From: Bryoerythrophyllum caledonicum
Lineage: Eukaryota; Streptophyta; Bryopsida; Pottiales; Pottiaceae
Direction of reading: 5' to 3'
Length of the DNA stretch: 64,000 nt
NCBI GenBank assembly: GCA_963971425.1
Contig: OZ020514.1
Location: 24,664,602-24,728,601 of the forward strand
This document shows, one piece after another, positions 1 to 12,184 of the stretch. Position numbers and translations under genes: made by a program. The notes under the pieces were generated by a model. That model worked only from the letters and a program-made list of their open reading frames with translations, was not told the origin of the DNA and did no database searches. Within the stretch, counting starts at the first letter, position 1; each line of letters opens with the position of its first letter.

Positions 1-50
1 ACAAGTATTGACCTCGTCGATGTGGACCCGAGCCCCCTGGGTGTGTGCCC

Positions 51-740
51 GAGCTCGAGCAGGCCACTCTGGATGATGAATTGCATGAGGACTTTGATGA
101 TGCCACTTTGCCGGAGTTTGAGAGTGGCTCTCAATATGAAGCGGAAGACACAATCGGTACCTCACGGCAGCGACTCGAGTTCCCGGAGTGAGATGCGCTG
201 GATATCTCCGAGAGGCCTCATTCAGCTCCGACCTTGAGCAGGTCATCCGCTTAGCCCGCGGCCAAGAAGAAGAAGGTCGCAAGTGCAAGCGGCCGCTCTC
301 CATTGGCTACAGCGAGTAGCGCTCAGGACGACACCAGGTTGATCACCCTCCAGAAGAAGCTCTAAGAGGAGGCCACCCATCGGAGGTTAATGGAGTAGCG
401 GCTGGCAGAGCGTGACGAGGAGCTAAGGAGCCAGCAGCGGAGGCGAGACGAAGAGATGACGAGGAACCAAGAGTAGAGACATGTCGATATGATGCTCTTA
501 CTGGAGAGATTGATGGCGGCTAAGGTGCCTGCTATCGCCACAACACCACCTCCAATTAAAGTTGCGATGTCCCAGCCTCCCCTCTCAGCGGAAGAGGGGA
601 CTGGAAGTCTGTCCCGCAGCTCACTGCTGCCGTCTCCGGCACGTTCCTCCGCCGTCGAACCGCCCCTTTTTCCCTCCGAAGTCGCCCGCTCGGGACGTAT
701 TTGTCGCAGATGTTCCCAGCTCATCGTTAGGTTAGTGTAA
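51..740 (+). pseudogene. Decayed charged coiled-coil protein with nuclear localisation signal
   Basis: One frame stays coding-like from about 51 to 740 despite in-frame stops near 190, 252, 363, 396 and 471. It gives an acidic stretch (DDELHEDFDDATLPEFES), a basic nuclear-signal-like run (PAAKKKKVA), a charged helix-like stretch (RLAERDEELRSQQRRRDEEM) and a hydrophobic heptad segment (MMLLLERLMAAKV), followed by a Pro/Ser-rich tail. This acidic / basic / coiled-coil order resembles the C-terminal halves of plant MYB/SANT-like proteins, including those of Harbinger-type elements, but the N-terminal DNA-binding part would lie outside the window, so that assignment is a guess. The multiple stops show that it is not functional as read. 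Confidence 0.35.
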
Positions 741-936
741 CGAAGTTGCGAGTGTAAGAGGCAGAATATTTTGTAAATGTCCAATTTTATATTCCAGTTT
801 TTTTGTAAATATTACAGTGCTCAGCAAGCACTTCAGTTTGACCCGAGCTAAACTGCTTGACATCCGGCGACTATGACTTGTATCGTTGTCTTGTGTGTGC
901 ATCTGTTGATAGGTTGAAGTTGTTGAATTTTTTCAG

Positions 937-2147
937 ATCTAAGTTTTGGTGATGAAGCGATCGCTCACTCAATCAAAGATGAGGTCGTGCAAACTACAGT
1001 CCCAGTCGTAGAAGAGGTTGTCCAAGCTTTGGCCGTGCTTGTAGACGAGATCAATCTTGATTTTGCTGTCGTAGAGCCACCTCTTCTTGTCCCGGAACCC
1101 CTTGGCAGCATGCAAGGTTCGTTGGGATCGATGGGGGTCCGAGATGAAATGATGCAAGACGATGAGGTTCTCGAGGTATTCTTCTAACACTTTCCACTCT
1201 CCACCATGACGCCTCCCCCTGTTTGCCTCTTTTGTTCTACATTTTGTTGACCCGTCGTTGTTAATGAATCTTTAGTAATATTGTTCATTCTCCTGGCATT
1301 TTCGAACCAGGTCTGCAAGGCATCAATAAGTGGTGCCAATAATCTAGAAGAAACACCTAGAGTCCTATCAGATTTCGAGGGCAGGTGGTTGAATGTTGTG
1401 CTAGACCTCAATGGGATTTTATGCACGTGTGTGCCTACATGGTAGGCCACGGAATTTAGGAACTCTGACCTGTCCACTCACTTGGCTTTGCTGCCAACTG
1501 AAGCTGGCCGTCAACTAGTCCGAGTGCGTCCTGGTTTTGCTAAATTCCTCACGAAGTTGTCTAAGTTTGCCATCATCACGATCTGGAGTTCGATGATAGA
1601 ATCTACAACACGCCAGATATGTTAATATCTTTTTCAGCATTGTACTTCGTACCCTCTCAGGATCTTTGGTCAGGAGAGTTGCGATAGGGTTCCTGAGCGT
1701 AGAGTCAGTACTAGAACAATCTACATGAAGGAATTTGGCACTCAGAAGGACATCTTCTTGAAGACCTTATCGAACCATCTCTTCAATAGGTTGGGTCGTG
1801 AGTATACTCCAGCGAATACGCTTTTCATTGACGATAGCCCGATTAAGAACATGCTCAATTTGCCGGTGAACGTTCTTCTACTTCCATCATGGTCGCACAA
1901 TCATGATGGCACCAGAGAGGATTCGGAACTACTAGAGGAATTGCTGCCATATCTCTCGGACTTTCATATAATTCCGGGTGGTCTAGCGCAGTACAGGGCC
2001 AAACATCCCTCAGGCCGAGAGATGTTCTACAATGATCAGGAGACGTGTGGTCAGTTTGCGAGTATCTGGAACGCAATCCAAGCGTCTCAGAATCTCCGCT
2101 CTTACTACCGTTGGGAACGCTTAGATCTCTATTACATTTTAGGCTAG
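937..2147 (+). pseudogene. FCP1/SCP-like (NLI-interacting factor) phosphatase-fold protein, copy A
   Basis: Two exons can be read. Exon 1 (937-1175, after a TTTTTTCAG acceptor) is acidic; a GT-AG intron spans 1176-1310; exon 2 runs 1311-2147. Exon 2 shows the FCP1-homology order: VVLDLNGILC where the DxDx(T/V) nucleophile loop belongs, then VRVRPGFAKFLTKLSKFAII, the TIWSS strand, KTLSNHLF, and TLFIDDSPIKNMLN with the acidic DD pair. The first Asp of DxD is kept but the second is Asn, which in this family should abolish or strongly impair phosphatase chemistry. A TAG at 1443-1445 and a TAA near 1623 break the frame. The C-terminal tail has RWERLDLYYILG. The same gene recurs in copies B and C, so it belongs to the element. 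Confidence 0.8.
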
Positions 2148-2487
2148 ATAGAGCTAAACTGTATCGATTGACTGCAGCTTCATTTTGTAAAATTTGGTGG
2201 ATCATTTTTTGTGTATATATATTTTTTGATAATACAAATGGAGATGTTTCACCACTTTGTTTGTTATGCCGATCGGATATCTACTGCTGATCGAATGTCG
2301 TCATATTTTGAATGATTGGAATTTTCATCTATTATTCCGAGGTATGTGAGCGTCACTTTGGTTGAAAATTCTATAGGACTGTGATTGTCGGGCGTCCGTG
2401 GATTCCTTGTTGGGCTCAGAGGAGTTTGCCCTTTCCCTTCGGAGTAAAGGGCTTTTGTTGCACTCTGCTACAACCGCGTAGTCAACC

Positions 2488-3231
2488 ATGGATTATTCGA
2501 CCATGGCAGTGGACGACGGAGTTGTTGAAAGCCCTATTGCATGGGAGCCAATTCATGAAAGGATCAACTCACCTTCGCCACAGTGGCCTCGTTCAGTTCC
2601 AGGGTCTCCGCGTCTACATCCGGATAATTATACTCTGGCAAAGCGTATTCTTTATGACGCTTTAAGGGATGCTACTTACCCACGCTTGCTCACGGTGCGT
2701 GTTATGCTCACCTCCAAGTTATTGCACTATTGAGTCGTTCTTGCCTAGGCAATCTTGGTTTGTTGTTGAGGTATATTGCACTCATATAGTCTTTGTTTCA
2801 GTTGAGCTTATTTTTATTCGTTGGATGTTAAATGTGCTCTGTGAATTTACCCTTCAGCATTTTAGCTCCATTCGACCTAAAGTGCACTAGGATGGATCTT
2901 AATGATATAGTTTTCATGTGTGCAGTGTAGGAGTAAACGACCTAAAGTGCATTTGTTTGGATTGTATGTGGCACCTATTGTGCAGGAACCATCTCGTAAA
3001 TGTCTCTGCCCCCGTATTCTCTCAAGAAATACTGCTGGAAACAAATGCTCTCCTTCAGCTCCCACCCGCCGACACTCGCTGCCCAAATCAAACATTGGCG
3101 AGGTGGGTAGGCGGGGTTTGCAGCGTCTTCTAGAGAGTCCATTAATGCAAGAGAATGGCGCAACATGGACTAGGCAACGTGAGAGGGCTTTTTTGAAGAC
3201 GCGTATAGAGGCTTATGGAGGAACTCCCTAG
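2488..3231 (+). CDS. Small element protein with N-terminal MDxS...VDDGVVxSP motif, copy A
   Basis: The start ATG at 2488 has a good context (CAACCATGG). Exon 1 is 2488-2695, a GT-AG intron covers 2696-2925, and exon 2 is 2926-3231, giving about 170 aa. The N-terminus contains VDDGVVESP; the middle is Ser/Pro-rich; exon 2 is basic and ends in RAFLKTRIEAYGGTP. I recognise no domain. A homologue with VDDGVVDSP lies at 45498-45866, also directly downstream of an FCP1-like gene in the same orientation, so the two genes travel together. The intron holds a degenerate family-1 palindrome (2860-2886). The reading frame is open throughout, unlike its neighbours. The function is unknown. Confidence 0.5.
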
Positions 3232-3564
3232 ACCATTTAATTGGTGATAGGACAATTGTGTTTTGCCTCTAGGTAAATGAGTGTTGTGTGTGACTATTTT
3301 TCATGAAGTTCTGAATAAAGCTTGGATTAATGGTATATGCTTCCTTTACCGTTACCAAATTTTTGGACATTCGGCTAATTTGGTCCATCCATGGAATGAA
3401 ATATTGTATTTTTGGTACATTGTCTTTATGCTTTGCACCTACAAATGTCTATATATATTGATACTTCAAAGATCATATTTCTTCAAAGTCATGGAAATCT
3501 CCCAATATAATGAATATGGTGTTATATAATCGATTTGAATCTGTATAGATACGTTGCATACTTA
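3232..3564. other. Non-coding spacer
   Basis: I see no gene here. The last part (about 3495-3530) resembles 18405-18440 (shared TCTCCCAATATAA-GAATATGGTGTT), a short repeat near both sides of copy A. Confidence 0.4.
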
Positions 3565-3583
3565 CACGTTAGCTCGACTTGAG

Positions 3584-5035
3584 CTAACGTGCCAGGTTAG
3601 CTTGGTTTGAAAATCTTACCTTGAATTTTTTGTCATTTGCAATCTCCACTGCCGTTCTTCGCCCTAGCCTGTGGGACCCGCGAATGCCCGCTGCGGAGTG
3701 CTTTGGCATTGGTCTCCCAGCGTGGATCCTCAAGGCCCGAGAGCAAAGAATATTGATTGCCCACGTCGGCTTGAACCGGACCAAGTGATTTACGCGATAA
3801 AAATACGCTGAAATCTTCCTCACCTTCACAGGATCCTACGTTCAGACAATGAAACACTGCCAAGTTTGGAAGTGCTTCCTTATTTGCTCCGAGACGTTGC
3901 CGTTTATCATTGCCTTTGATGCTGCAACACTATGTTGGCCGTTTATGATATAAAAGTCACAATCACTGATGTCCTCAACCTACATTGGCATAGCATCAAG
4001 CTTGGGCATGACACAGAGAGTCTGCTTGTCCGGCATTTTGATGTAATAATGTATCAACTCCTCCATGCCTCGAAGTTTGAATGCAAGGATCGTCCACTCC
4101 AAGGGTGCATTAAAGAGCCTCATCACGTCGAGCTCGACCTTCCTCTCTCTATCTCCAAGGAAGAAGCAGCCTTGACACTCCGTCCATAATATTTGGTACA
4201 TTTCTTGGACATTGGTGTAGTCGACTGTCTCTCCATTTTCGAGCGCATGAGGGAGCCCCGAGAGTGCAAAGGCCATCAAATTGGCCAACTCAACTATGTG
4301 AGACGAGCTTTGTCTTCTTCTTGGAAGAGCTCTCTGGCTTTTTGGCAGCAGAACGCTTCTTGACGGGGGGAAGCGGACAGCGTGTTGCGTTGGGTGCTTC
4401 TGCTTGTTCTTGGGCATGGTGTTCCAATCGGTAGTGAAGCTTGGCTTTACTCCTGGCTATCGGTTGCGGCCCCTGACACTAAAAAAATTGATAAAGGGCG
4501 CCTACCCGCAATTGTCTTTGCCTTTGCTGGAGCGACAAAGGTATTCATTCTAGATAGAATAACGCGGAGTTTATTGGCTACAGCCTTTGCTTCAAGCAGC
4601 AGACCACTACTAGTCTCCCATTTCTTTAATAAGATTTTGTGGTTGATTTGAGCCTCTACTTTGTCAAATTTAGACGCCCTAATTGTCTTGACACAATCTT
4701 GGATAGATAAAAGAGATACAACATTGTTCACTACCATGATAAACATGTATGGCTCCATGGACTTAGTGGTTGTCACACATGGCAACTTAATGTGCTCGTT
4801 ATTTTCGTGGACTACATCCATAATTTTGGTATCGAAGTCAATGTGTTGCTGTTCTAAGACATCCCCAGCAAAGGTCTGACCAAACACCAGATTATTCGTC
4901 CAAGGGGCCACTTCAATGTCTTTGTTGGGTCCTTGAGCTCCCAACAATCCAAGTAGTTGTTGTCATCTCCATCATCGCCATCTAGGTCGACAGGCTTTTG
5001 CTAGAAGAAGTGCTGCAGTTGAGTCACCATCTTGT
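3584..5035 (-). pseudogene. GQH-motif (ParB/DGQHR-like) protein, copy A
   Basis: Read on the minus strand with several frameshifts and stops. From the N-terminus: an acidic start near 5035; a conserved block (VFGQTF, KIMDVVHENNEHIKLPC, EPYMFIM) between 4947 and 4700; a Lys/Arg-rich linker near 4400; then VQEMYQILWTECQGCFF and MEELIHYYIKMPD; and finally FYIINGQHSVAASKAM at about 3905-3960. The last motif matches the DGQHR / ParB-nuclease signature, in which a Gly-Gln-His turn precedes an Ala-rich helix. Copies B and C align over all these blocks. A stop (TAG) lies at 3980-3982 just before the GQH segment. The methyltransferase-like part found downstream in B and C is not seen here. The ParB link is inferred from the motif, not proven. 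Confidence 0.55.
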
Positions 5036-5159
5036 CCCTCTCATTTCTGCACGCATACGAAACCGAGCACAAACATTAGATCTTTGAATTGATAATCCAA
5101 ATAAGTTGGACAGGTTATCTTTTAGCTCGACTCGAGCTAAAGTGTACTGTGACACAAAG

Positions 5160-5960
5160 TTCATCACTTCAATTTAGCTAGGTTTATACAATCATTCGAA
5201 GAACATCAATACACCCTATTAATCATCTCGCATCTACTTCTTGCGCAACTCCCCAAACGGTGAAAAAGTTTACAAACCAATCCAATCACTCACAAACCTC
5301 ACGCTTTGAGATTCTCAAGTGGTTGGAACGGGACTGAAGCTCATGCACGATTAGGAAGTTACAAGAGAAGGAGACATGAGTTGAGATACCTTACTGTGAT
5401 TACACGACGGTTAATATGGCTGTATTTTAGCTGATGCTTCATCTTTAGTTCAACTTGAGCTAAAGTGTGACTAAATTCATAGTATCGTAGTACAATATTT
5501 CTACGATATAGTCATCCAAAAAGCATACATTGACTCTATGACCAAGACGAGCATTGATAAACACAATGCTTATACTTGCACCTATTCCCATGCAATCTTA
5601 TTAACCAAGCAACAACTTATTACCCGATCCAAGCACTTACGATCCTTTAATAGTATGGTTCTCAAGTGGTTGGATCGGAAAGCAAGATGTTATAAAATTT
5701 CATAAAGATAAGGTGTGGCAAAATCTGCACAAAGGTATTTCACTTTTGATACGATAGAAAGTCGACCAAGACGAGTTTCGATAAACACAATGATTGTACT
5801 TAAACCTATTCCCTTGCAACCTTATAAACCGAGCAACAACTTATTAACCGATCCAAGCACTCACAAACCTTTAATAGTATGGTTATCAAGTGGTTGGATT
5901 GGTAAGCAAGCTAATGCACAATTTTGAAATTGCACAAGAAGCAGACACGAGGAGAAATTT
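5160..5960. repeat. Degenerate tandem repeat, three units of about 200-300 bp
   Basis: Three segments (about 5160-5400, 5530-5710, 5750-5960) share the run CAAGTGGTTGGA together with AACACAATG, CCTATTCCC-TGCAA, ATCCAAGCACT and TTTAATAGTATGGTT. Unit 1 is the most diverged. No coding signal is seen. Confidence 0.7.
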
Positions 5961-6077
5961 TTGTGTCATTGATAAGTCTCGATGACGTTATGAGCAGCCA
6001 TCGGCAAATTTAGCTTTTGAACTGTTTAAAGCACTGTATGTTATGGTGTTTGGATTTTGGTTTAGGTGATTTATTTC

Positions 6078-6358
6078 ACACTTTAGCTCGACTCGAGCTA
6101 AAGTGTATTTGCTCAATAGAATTTTGGGATATTCCCTTTTAGAGTTGGGGTTTGAGAGTAGATAATAACGTCACTTTAGCTCGAGTCGAGCTCAAATGCG
6201 ACCAAAGACGCATTGAGCCGATACACTTTAGCTTGAGTTGAACTCAAGTGTATTGGCCTAGTGCGTCTTTGGCCGCACTTTAGCTCGACTCGAGCTAAAG
6301 TGGAGACAACAGTGTGCGCTATTGGCCACACTTTAGCTCGGCTCGAGCTAAAGTGTGG
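6078..6358. repeat. Cluster of five family-1 palindromes in 280 bp
   Basis: Palindromes at 6078-6106, 6172-6198, 6223-6251, 6276-6302 and 6326-6358 are separated by 24-65 bp. The intervening DNA itself contains short related words (GACGCATTGAGC / GTGCGTCTTTGGCC). This is the densest palindrome array in the window. Confidence 0.9.
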
Positions 6359-6359
6359 T

Positions 6360-8290
6360 GATAGAAATGTTGACTTTGTTTATTTTTGTGCAGATTCTTA
6401 AGCTTCGTATATTGTTCAAGGCGTAGGATTTAGGGCTCTATGTTGAGAGAATTGAGTTTACCTTTCAGCCATTTCAAATGAACTTCAACCAAAGTTTTAT
6501 GCAGCTGGAACTTGATGTCCTGCAACAAGAATAACATTCCAAGCTATTAACAACAGAACCTACTCATAAACCATATCACAAAACTCAGTCAACTAATCGA
6601 TCATGAAGACAAACAACATTTCATGAAAGAAAACACAGACAACATCACCACAAACTCACGTAGCCGAATCCAAACACATACAATCACCTAATAGTAACTC
6701 CATACCAAAACACCAAACCAAAACACAAACAGTCAAGACGCATTGAGCACTGAAATAAAATAAAATACATGCACACGGAATGTGCCGCAACATAAACACG
6801 ATAATTTAACACACCTAAACACAAAGCAGCACATTGAACATTCAAATCAACACGCATTCACAAAGCATTCTAATACAAACAGAAACCAAACTAGTAACTA
6901 CGTTGCGTCTTTTACCAGAAAAAATAAATTTAGAACTAACATCAACACTACCACAGGAAATACCACCAATTCCTAAAGACAACACATATATCAAAAGCAA
7001 TACAGACACAGAAAATACCACCACAAAAAATACCACCAAACTTGAAAATACCACCACATAAAACACTACCACAGAAAATACCACCAAACAACACATAGCA
7101 AAAGCAATGCAAGACAAATGCATTCAAACATCAATCTGTGCACATACCTTTAATTGTCAAAAATCCCGACTCGTTTCTTGCAATTCTTGCTCCTCATTGG
7201 ACATTCACGTCGGTCCTCCGCGCACAGCCGTTTGTATCTCTACGTGCTTAAAACCTCACACAATACTAATCCTCACTTCCTACAAACCCAATCCGCAGGA
7301 AATCAAAGCGTTGCTGATAAAGTGCACAACAAACAATAAATAAAAGCGCTACGACTTTCACAAACTCCGCAAACACTATAGCAAACTACACAAACACGAG
7401 CACAACACAAACACAAACACGAACACAAACACTAACAGGAACACGAACACGAACACAAACACAAACACGAGTGCCAGCGCAACTCTAACACAAAGAAAAA
7501 CCAAGCAACAAAACCTAGCGACGCACAAATTAATGACAAGAAAACGACTTGCAACCCGACTTCGTGGATGTACTCCCTCAAGCACCTAAAGCCCTGGAGG
7601 TTCGGGCACCTGAAGCCACGTGGTACCCCGGCAATACCCTCCAGATGCACCTTGAGATATTGGAGTAATACCCTTGGGTATGATTGGTGGATGCAACACG
7701 CATCATTGACCTTCAATATTGATACCCGGAATTTAAGGAAGGAAATTAAATCTTAGAATGTTAAGTTGAAGATATTATACGCATATACTATTCATCTACT
7801 CGTAGGTTTCCTAGACAATTTCTCTGAGCCTAAAACACTACAAAATTGTTTATTTTGAGGCAATGAGCAGGAGGCAAAGAAAATCAATTATTTCCAATTT
7901 CAACCGTATGATCTCAATTAAGACTTATAAATTGACATATTCTCAATAACACACAAACTTTGATTGCACAAAAATGAATGATTATAGTGTTTAGTGTTAA
8001 ATAAAGAGTTATATTGTTTAGTTTTCTTTTATGCTTTGAATGGATCAGATGGCTTTTACTTGACTCGATTTCAATTTTTGCATTACACAAGGAGTAAATT
8101 CATTACCATTGTTATATATAAGTTCCTCCTACACCAATTATTAGGTGATGGAGAGGGGTGAAACACATTTAAAATAATTTTAAAGCTACAATTTAAGATT
8201 CTATTACTTTAAAATCAAGCTTTTCTTTTTTGTGAATTTGACATTTTTCTATGAGAATCGAACACACAATAAGAGGTTTAGACCACATCT
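6360..8290. other. Non-coding A/C-rich and AT-rich DNA with microsatellites
   Basis: No gene is supported. Low-complexity tracts include AAAATACCACCA repeats (about 7010-7095) and ACACAAACACGAAC repeats (about 7385-7475). The short reading frames here are by-products of this composition. Confidence 0.6.
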
Positions 8291-8322
8291 TGCAGTAGTA
8301 AAATAATTAAATAAATGTCGGT

Positions 8323-8480
8323 GCACACTTTAGCTCTAGTCGAGCTAAAGTGTGCATATTTTCTGTTTAGTTCCCTCTATTTTGTGATGGTGCACACTTT
8401 AGCTCTAATAGAGCTTATGTGTGAATATTATCTTTTTAGTTCACTTCATTTAGTAATGGTGCACAGTTTAGTTTACACTA
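8323..8480. repeat. About 70-bp tandem units each centred on a palindrome (left block)
   Basis: Repeating pattern: TAGTTC-CTKCAyy-AGTGATGG spacer, then a palindrome of the form GCACACTTTAGCTCT..AGAGCTAAAGTGTGC, about every 70 bp. The same units recur at 9660-9890 and 17740-17930. Confidence 0.75.
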
Positions 8481-8789
8481 TAGATTTCTTTTAGTGTAAT
8501 GGTACGAATAATGTAGTTAGCCTAGTACACGATCTGTTAACAAGTTGGCAATTAGTGTTAGCCACATTGTCATATATATTATCCCTCAATCGTCCACCTA
8601 CTCTAGTTCATTTCGTATTAGCCTCCAATCAAAACCCTATCCTAGCACACAAATTTGTTAGTTGATAAATAGAATTAGCCCACAATCTTCTGCCTATCGG
8701 CCACCATGCATTTATTCTTCTTGTCTCATCCTCAATTTCATCTCATTATCCCACCCATTCTCAACTATTCCCATTCCCATCTTGTGCAT

Positions 8790-9200
8790 TCCTTTTACAT
8801 TTTTAATGAATATCTAATGAATATTTAATGTCTAATTATATATTTAGCAAAAACAAATGAGTTTGTAATGAATTTTAAAAGAATATTTAATGTATATTTA
8901 TATATCTGTAACTTTTAAGAACAATTAAAGAATATTTAAATATTATTTAATGAATCTTTAGAGTTTTAGAAGTATATTTTATGACAATTTCATTAATATT
9001 TGTATATTTAATAATTGTTTATAGAGTATTTAATGAATTATTAATGAATAGTTAATGAATAGTCAATAAATTTCTAATGTATAATCAATGTGTATTTGAA
9101 TATTTAATGAATATTTAATGAATATTCAATGAATATTTATTGAATATGTAATGCATATTGAATGCATATGTGATAGATATATAATGAGTATTTTATTTGT
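8790..9200. repeat. AT-rich tandem repeat (TTTAATGAATAT-like)
   Basis: Loose iteration of the 12-mer AATGAATATTTA and shorter forms, with many point differences. No coding potential. Confidence 0.8.
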
Positions 9201-9659
9201 ATTTCTATATTTATTGCATGTTTAAGTTTATTTCGTATTCCAATATTCTTTTATTTTCTCTCTTTTGTTCCCAAAAGAATGTTCTTATTTTTCCAATCTT
9301 CCACTTGTAGTTTCATTTTCCCTCCATGTGTACATTGTACTTTGTCCAATTTTTGAGATTTTCCTTTTCCTCCATATCTACGTTCTATTATTTACAAACT
9401 CTATCTTGCAAATTCTTGTTTTTCTACATGCACTCAACCCTTCTTTAATTTGATGCTCAAGATGTACACATTATCATTCTTTAGGTTTCATACACTAACT
9501 GTCCACAAATAAAAAACTTTATGTTCCACTATTTACTAGGATTGACATTTAGTGTAGTAGTTGACATTTAGTGTATTATAGTTTTGTCACTACACTTATT
9601 GTAAATTTTACAATTAGTGTATGGATTTGTATTTATTGTCCACTACACTTAAAGCCATC

Positions 9660-9890
9660 TTGTGTGCAGTGGAGCTAAAGAGTGCATTTTTGCTTTCTAA
9701 TCCACTTCATATAGTGATGGTGCACAATTTAGCTCTAGTAGAGCTAATCTGTGCATAATATCTTTTTAGTTCACTGCACCTAGTGATGGCGCACACTTTA
9801 GCTCTCCTGGAGCTAAATTGTGTGCACACACTCCTTTTAGTTCATTGCACCTAGTGATGGGGCACACCTCTACTAAAAACCGAGCTGATG
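9660..9890. repeat. About 70-bp palindrome-centred tandem units (middle block)
   Basis: Three to four diverged units with the same spacer (TTTTAGTTCACTGCACCTAG) and palindromes at 9721-9755 and 9791-9825. It is followed by a segment containing CTACAAGGTGAACT that also follows the block at 17740-17930. Confidence 0.75.
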
Positions 9891-9899
9891 TGTATGCAA

Positions 9900-10950
9900 T
9901 GTGTATTTCCACTTCTTCAAACCATCATTTTAAACTCCTTAATTCTTGTTATGGTTAAGTATTCTACAAGGTGAACTAGAAATCTTGTGACTTCTAAAAG
10001 AATTTTCAATATATGTATACCTAAATCTCCAATAATAATATTAAAAAGAAAAAAAATATGACGCTCTCCTAGTCTTAAGTGGATATGAAGTCTAAGTATT
10101 CTTGGTACCCTAAACCAAAAATATGTGACAATGTGTGAGAATGTATGACTTGGAATATAATCTAATTTTTTACTAGATAAAGGAACTGTTTTTTTGCAAT
10201 ACCAAACGTTCTAATATTACTTCTATGTATTGAAAATATCACATTCCATAGCATGTCATAGCAAAATTGCTCGACGTGTCGTCAATCAAGAAGTTTCTCT
10301 TTTGGCTAGCATAACTTTTATAGAAGACGTTCAATGAGAAAATAGATTACTTAATAATATGCCTCATGTCTTCTATCATCCTTCTACAAAATTTTGAGAA
10401 TTTAAAATATAATTTGCAACCACTAGAACGTGCTCAAAAACTGATTATTCTTTTATTGCATGTATAAAAAAATCCAAAATTACTTACATTATGAACATTT
10501 GATTATGCTTGATGCACTAAGTGTATGTTTCTTCTTTGTATTAGTTATATTTTATATTTTGATTTTCCTTATTTTGTCATGAGTAGGTCATTCCATTTCT
10601 TGTTTAAATCTTTTAATATTGTTCCACTCTATGTTTTACAAATGACAAAAAATTTAATTTCACGTCAAATTGTGAAATATATTTTGTATTGTCAATAATT
10701 CTTACATCATTCAAGTCATGCTTAGATTGTCACCGAGTAAACTCATGATAATAAAAATGTGAACTCAAGAATAAAATATTTTAATCCAACTATTAGTTTT
10801 CACACACTTTCAGTCTTTGAGTACTTAGTAAATAGTAAGCAATTTCAATTCCAAATCCATACCATGGGGACATTGGGGATTCTCTTGAAAGAATGAACAT
10901 TCTAAATATTTTGTGATATTTTCAATACATTGTGATATTTAAATCTGAAC
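9900..10950. other. AT-rich DNA, nothing recognised
   Basis: No reading frame, repeat or motif that I can support. Confidence 0.5.
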
Positions 10951-10956
10951 TTGAAC

Positions 10957-11013
10957 TCTAAACCCTAAATCCTAAACCCTAATACCTAACTTTAACCTTG
11001 AGCGTTACCCTAA
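10957..11013. promoter_or_regulatory. Telo-box-like CCCTAAA cluster, copy A
   Basis: A short run of CTAAACCCTAAATCC and related heptamers. In plants, AAACCCTA telo-boxes act in promoters. Here the run lies between the minus-strand GQH gene and the plus-strand DUF7869 gene, the same relative place as the runs at 37756-37805 (copy B) and 52500-52536 (copy C). It could equally be a small interstitial telomeric repeat. Confidence 0.5.
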
Positions 11014-11630
11014 CCCTTAATTCCACAATTACATGTATAGTGGTCGAATGTGCGAGTATAATCGAGAGATGTACTCTTCCTAATTTAGTTGATTGGAAAA
11101 AAATTGATTCAGTTTCCGGCCGAGATTTTAAATTTGCACTTTTTAAGGGCCTGTGGAAAAGTTTCCTCTCGCCAATTATGAAATCGTAGCCCGCAATTGA
11201 AACGGTCGTGGGTCCGTGACTGGCCTCGGCAAACCTCGCCCAGTTTCTTCTTTTCTTTCCTCCTCAGTTTGGTTGTTGTGCAAGGCTAATGGGTGGGAGG
11301 CTTGGAGGTGGTACAACTGTGGGAGGTTGAGAAGGGCAACATTTATAGGTTGCGCACGGTTGAGCAGAGCGCTTGCGCGAGGCAACAACGCACCGGTTGT
11401 CTACTTCATAAGGTACACAAAGTATACTTCTTGCATTCCCCGTGTATTCTAGCAATCAGGATGTGACAGTGATGCTTATTGCTCTAGTTCCAGTTGCTAG
11501 TGTGATTTTGAAGCATCACTACAAGTTTCTCGATTACTAATGCAAAGATTTGGGTTCTAGTATATAGAAAGGCAGATTCATAGGTTGAAGCGTTGGTCCA
11601 TATATGCTTGAAATGACGGCAATAATCACG
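11014..11630. other. Spacer, nothing recognised
   Basis: Slightly higher GC than its surroundings, with overlapping short frames on both strands but no recognisable protein. It may be leader or promoter sequence for the DUF7869 gene downstream. Confidence 0.4.
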
Positions 11631-11636
11631 GAAGGA

Positions 11637-11898
11637 CATTTTAGCTCGAATCGAGCTAAAGTGCCATACCTTATTATCAACGACGGTTTAGCTCAACTCG
11701 AGCTAAACTAACATACCTTATTATCTACTACAGCTTAGCTCAACTCGAGCTAAACTATCGTTCAATTTTTAGTCCAATTGTTTAGCTCAAATCGAGCCAA
11801 ACTGTCATACCTTGTTTACTACGACAGTTTAGCTCGACGCGAACTAAATTGTCATACCATTTGAAGTTCAGCATTTTACCTCGGGTTGAGCTCAAATG
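11637..11898. repeat. Cluster of six family-1 palindromes upstream of the DUF7869 gene
   Basis: Sites at 11637, 11686, 11733, 11780, 11823 and 11872 start 43-49 bp apart, joined by spacers such as ATACCTTATTATC. The spacing is close to four to five helical turns. It lies about 300 bp upstream of the start codon at 12185. Confidence 0.9.
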
Positions 11899-12184
11899 TC
11901 ATTGTCAAGGGTTTGATTATTTTATATTCGCATTAAAAGCGTTGACATGAGATTGTATTCTTGTCATATTATACCACTTGAATATACCTCAAGTCGAGCT
12001 AAATTTGCTTGTTCTACAATGTCAATTCAAATATATGCAAGTCCTTTTTTCAAGGGCCAGACCTTACCTCAATTCGAGCTAAGTAACACACTTCATATGC
12101 TTCTACATCGATTTCCATTCCAACAAGGTATTCACCCATACTTATTGGAAGGATAATCTAATATTATACTTATTTGAATGCAGG

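Noticed and set aside
6078..6358. CRISPR array
   Set aside because: The repeats are palindromes with variable arms and irregular spacing, the spacers are related to each other, there is no leader or cas gene, and the DNA is eukaryotic.
7575..7625. Possible tRNA 3' half (GGTTCGGGCACC)
   Set aside because: No matching acceptor, D or anticodon arms can be paired nearby.
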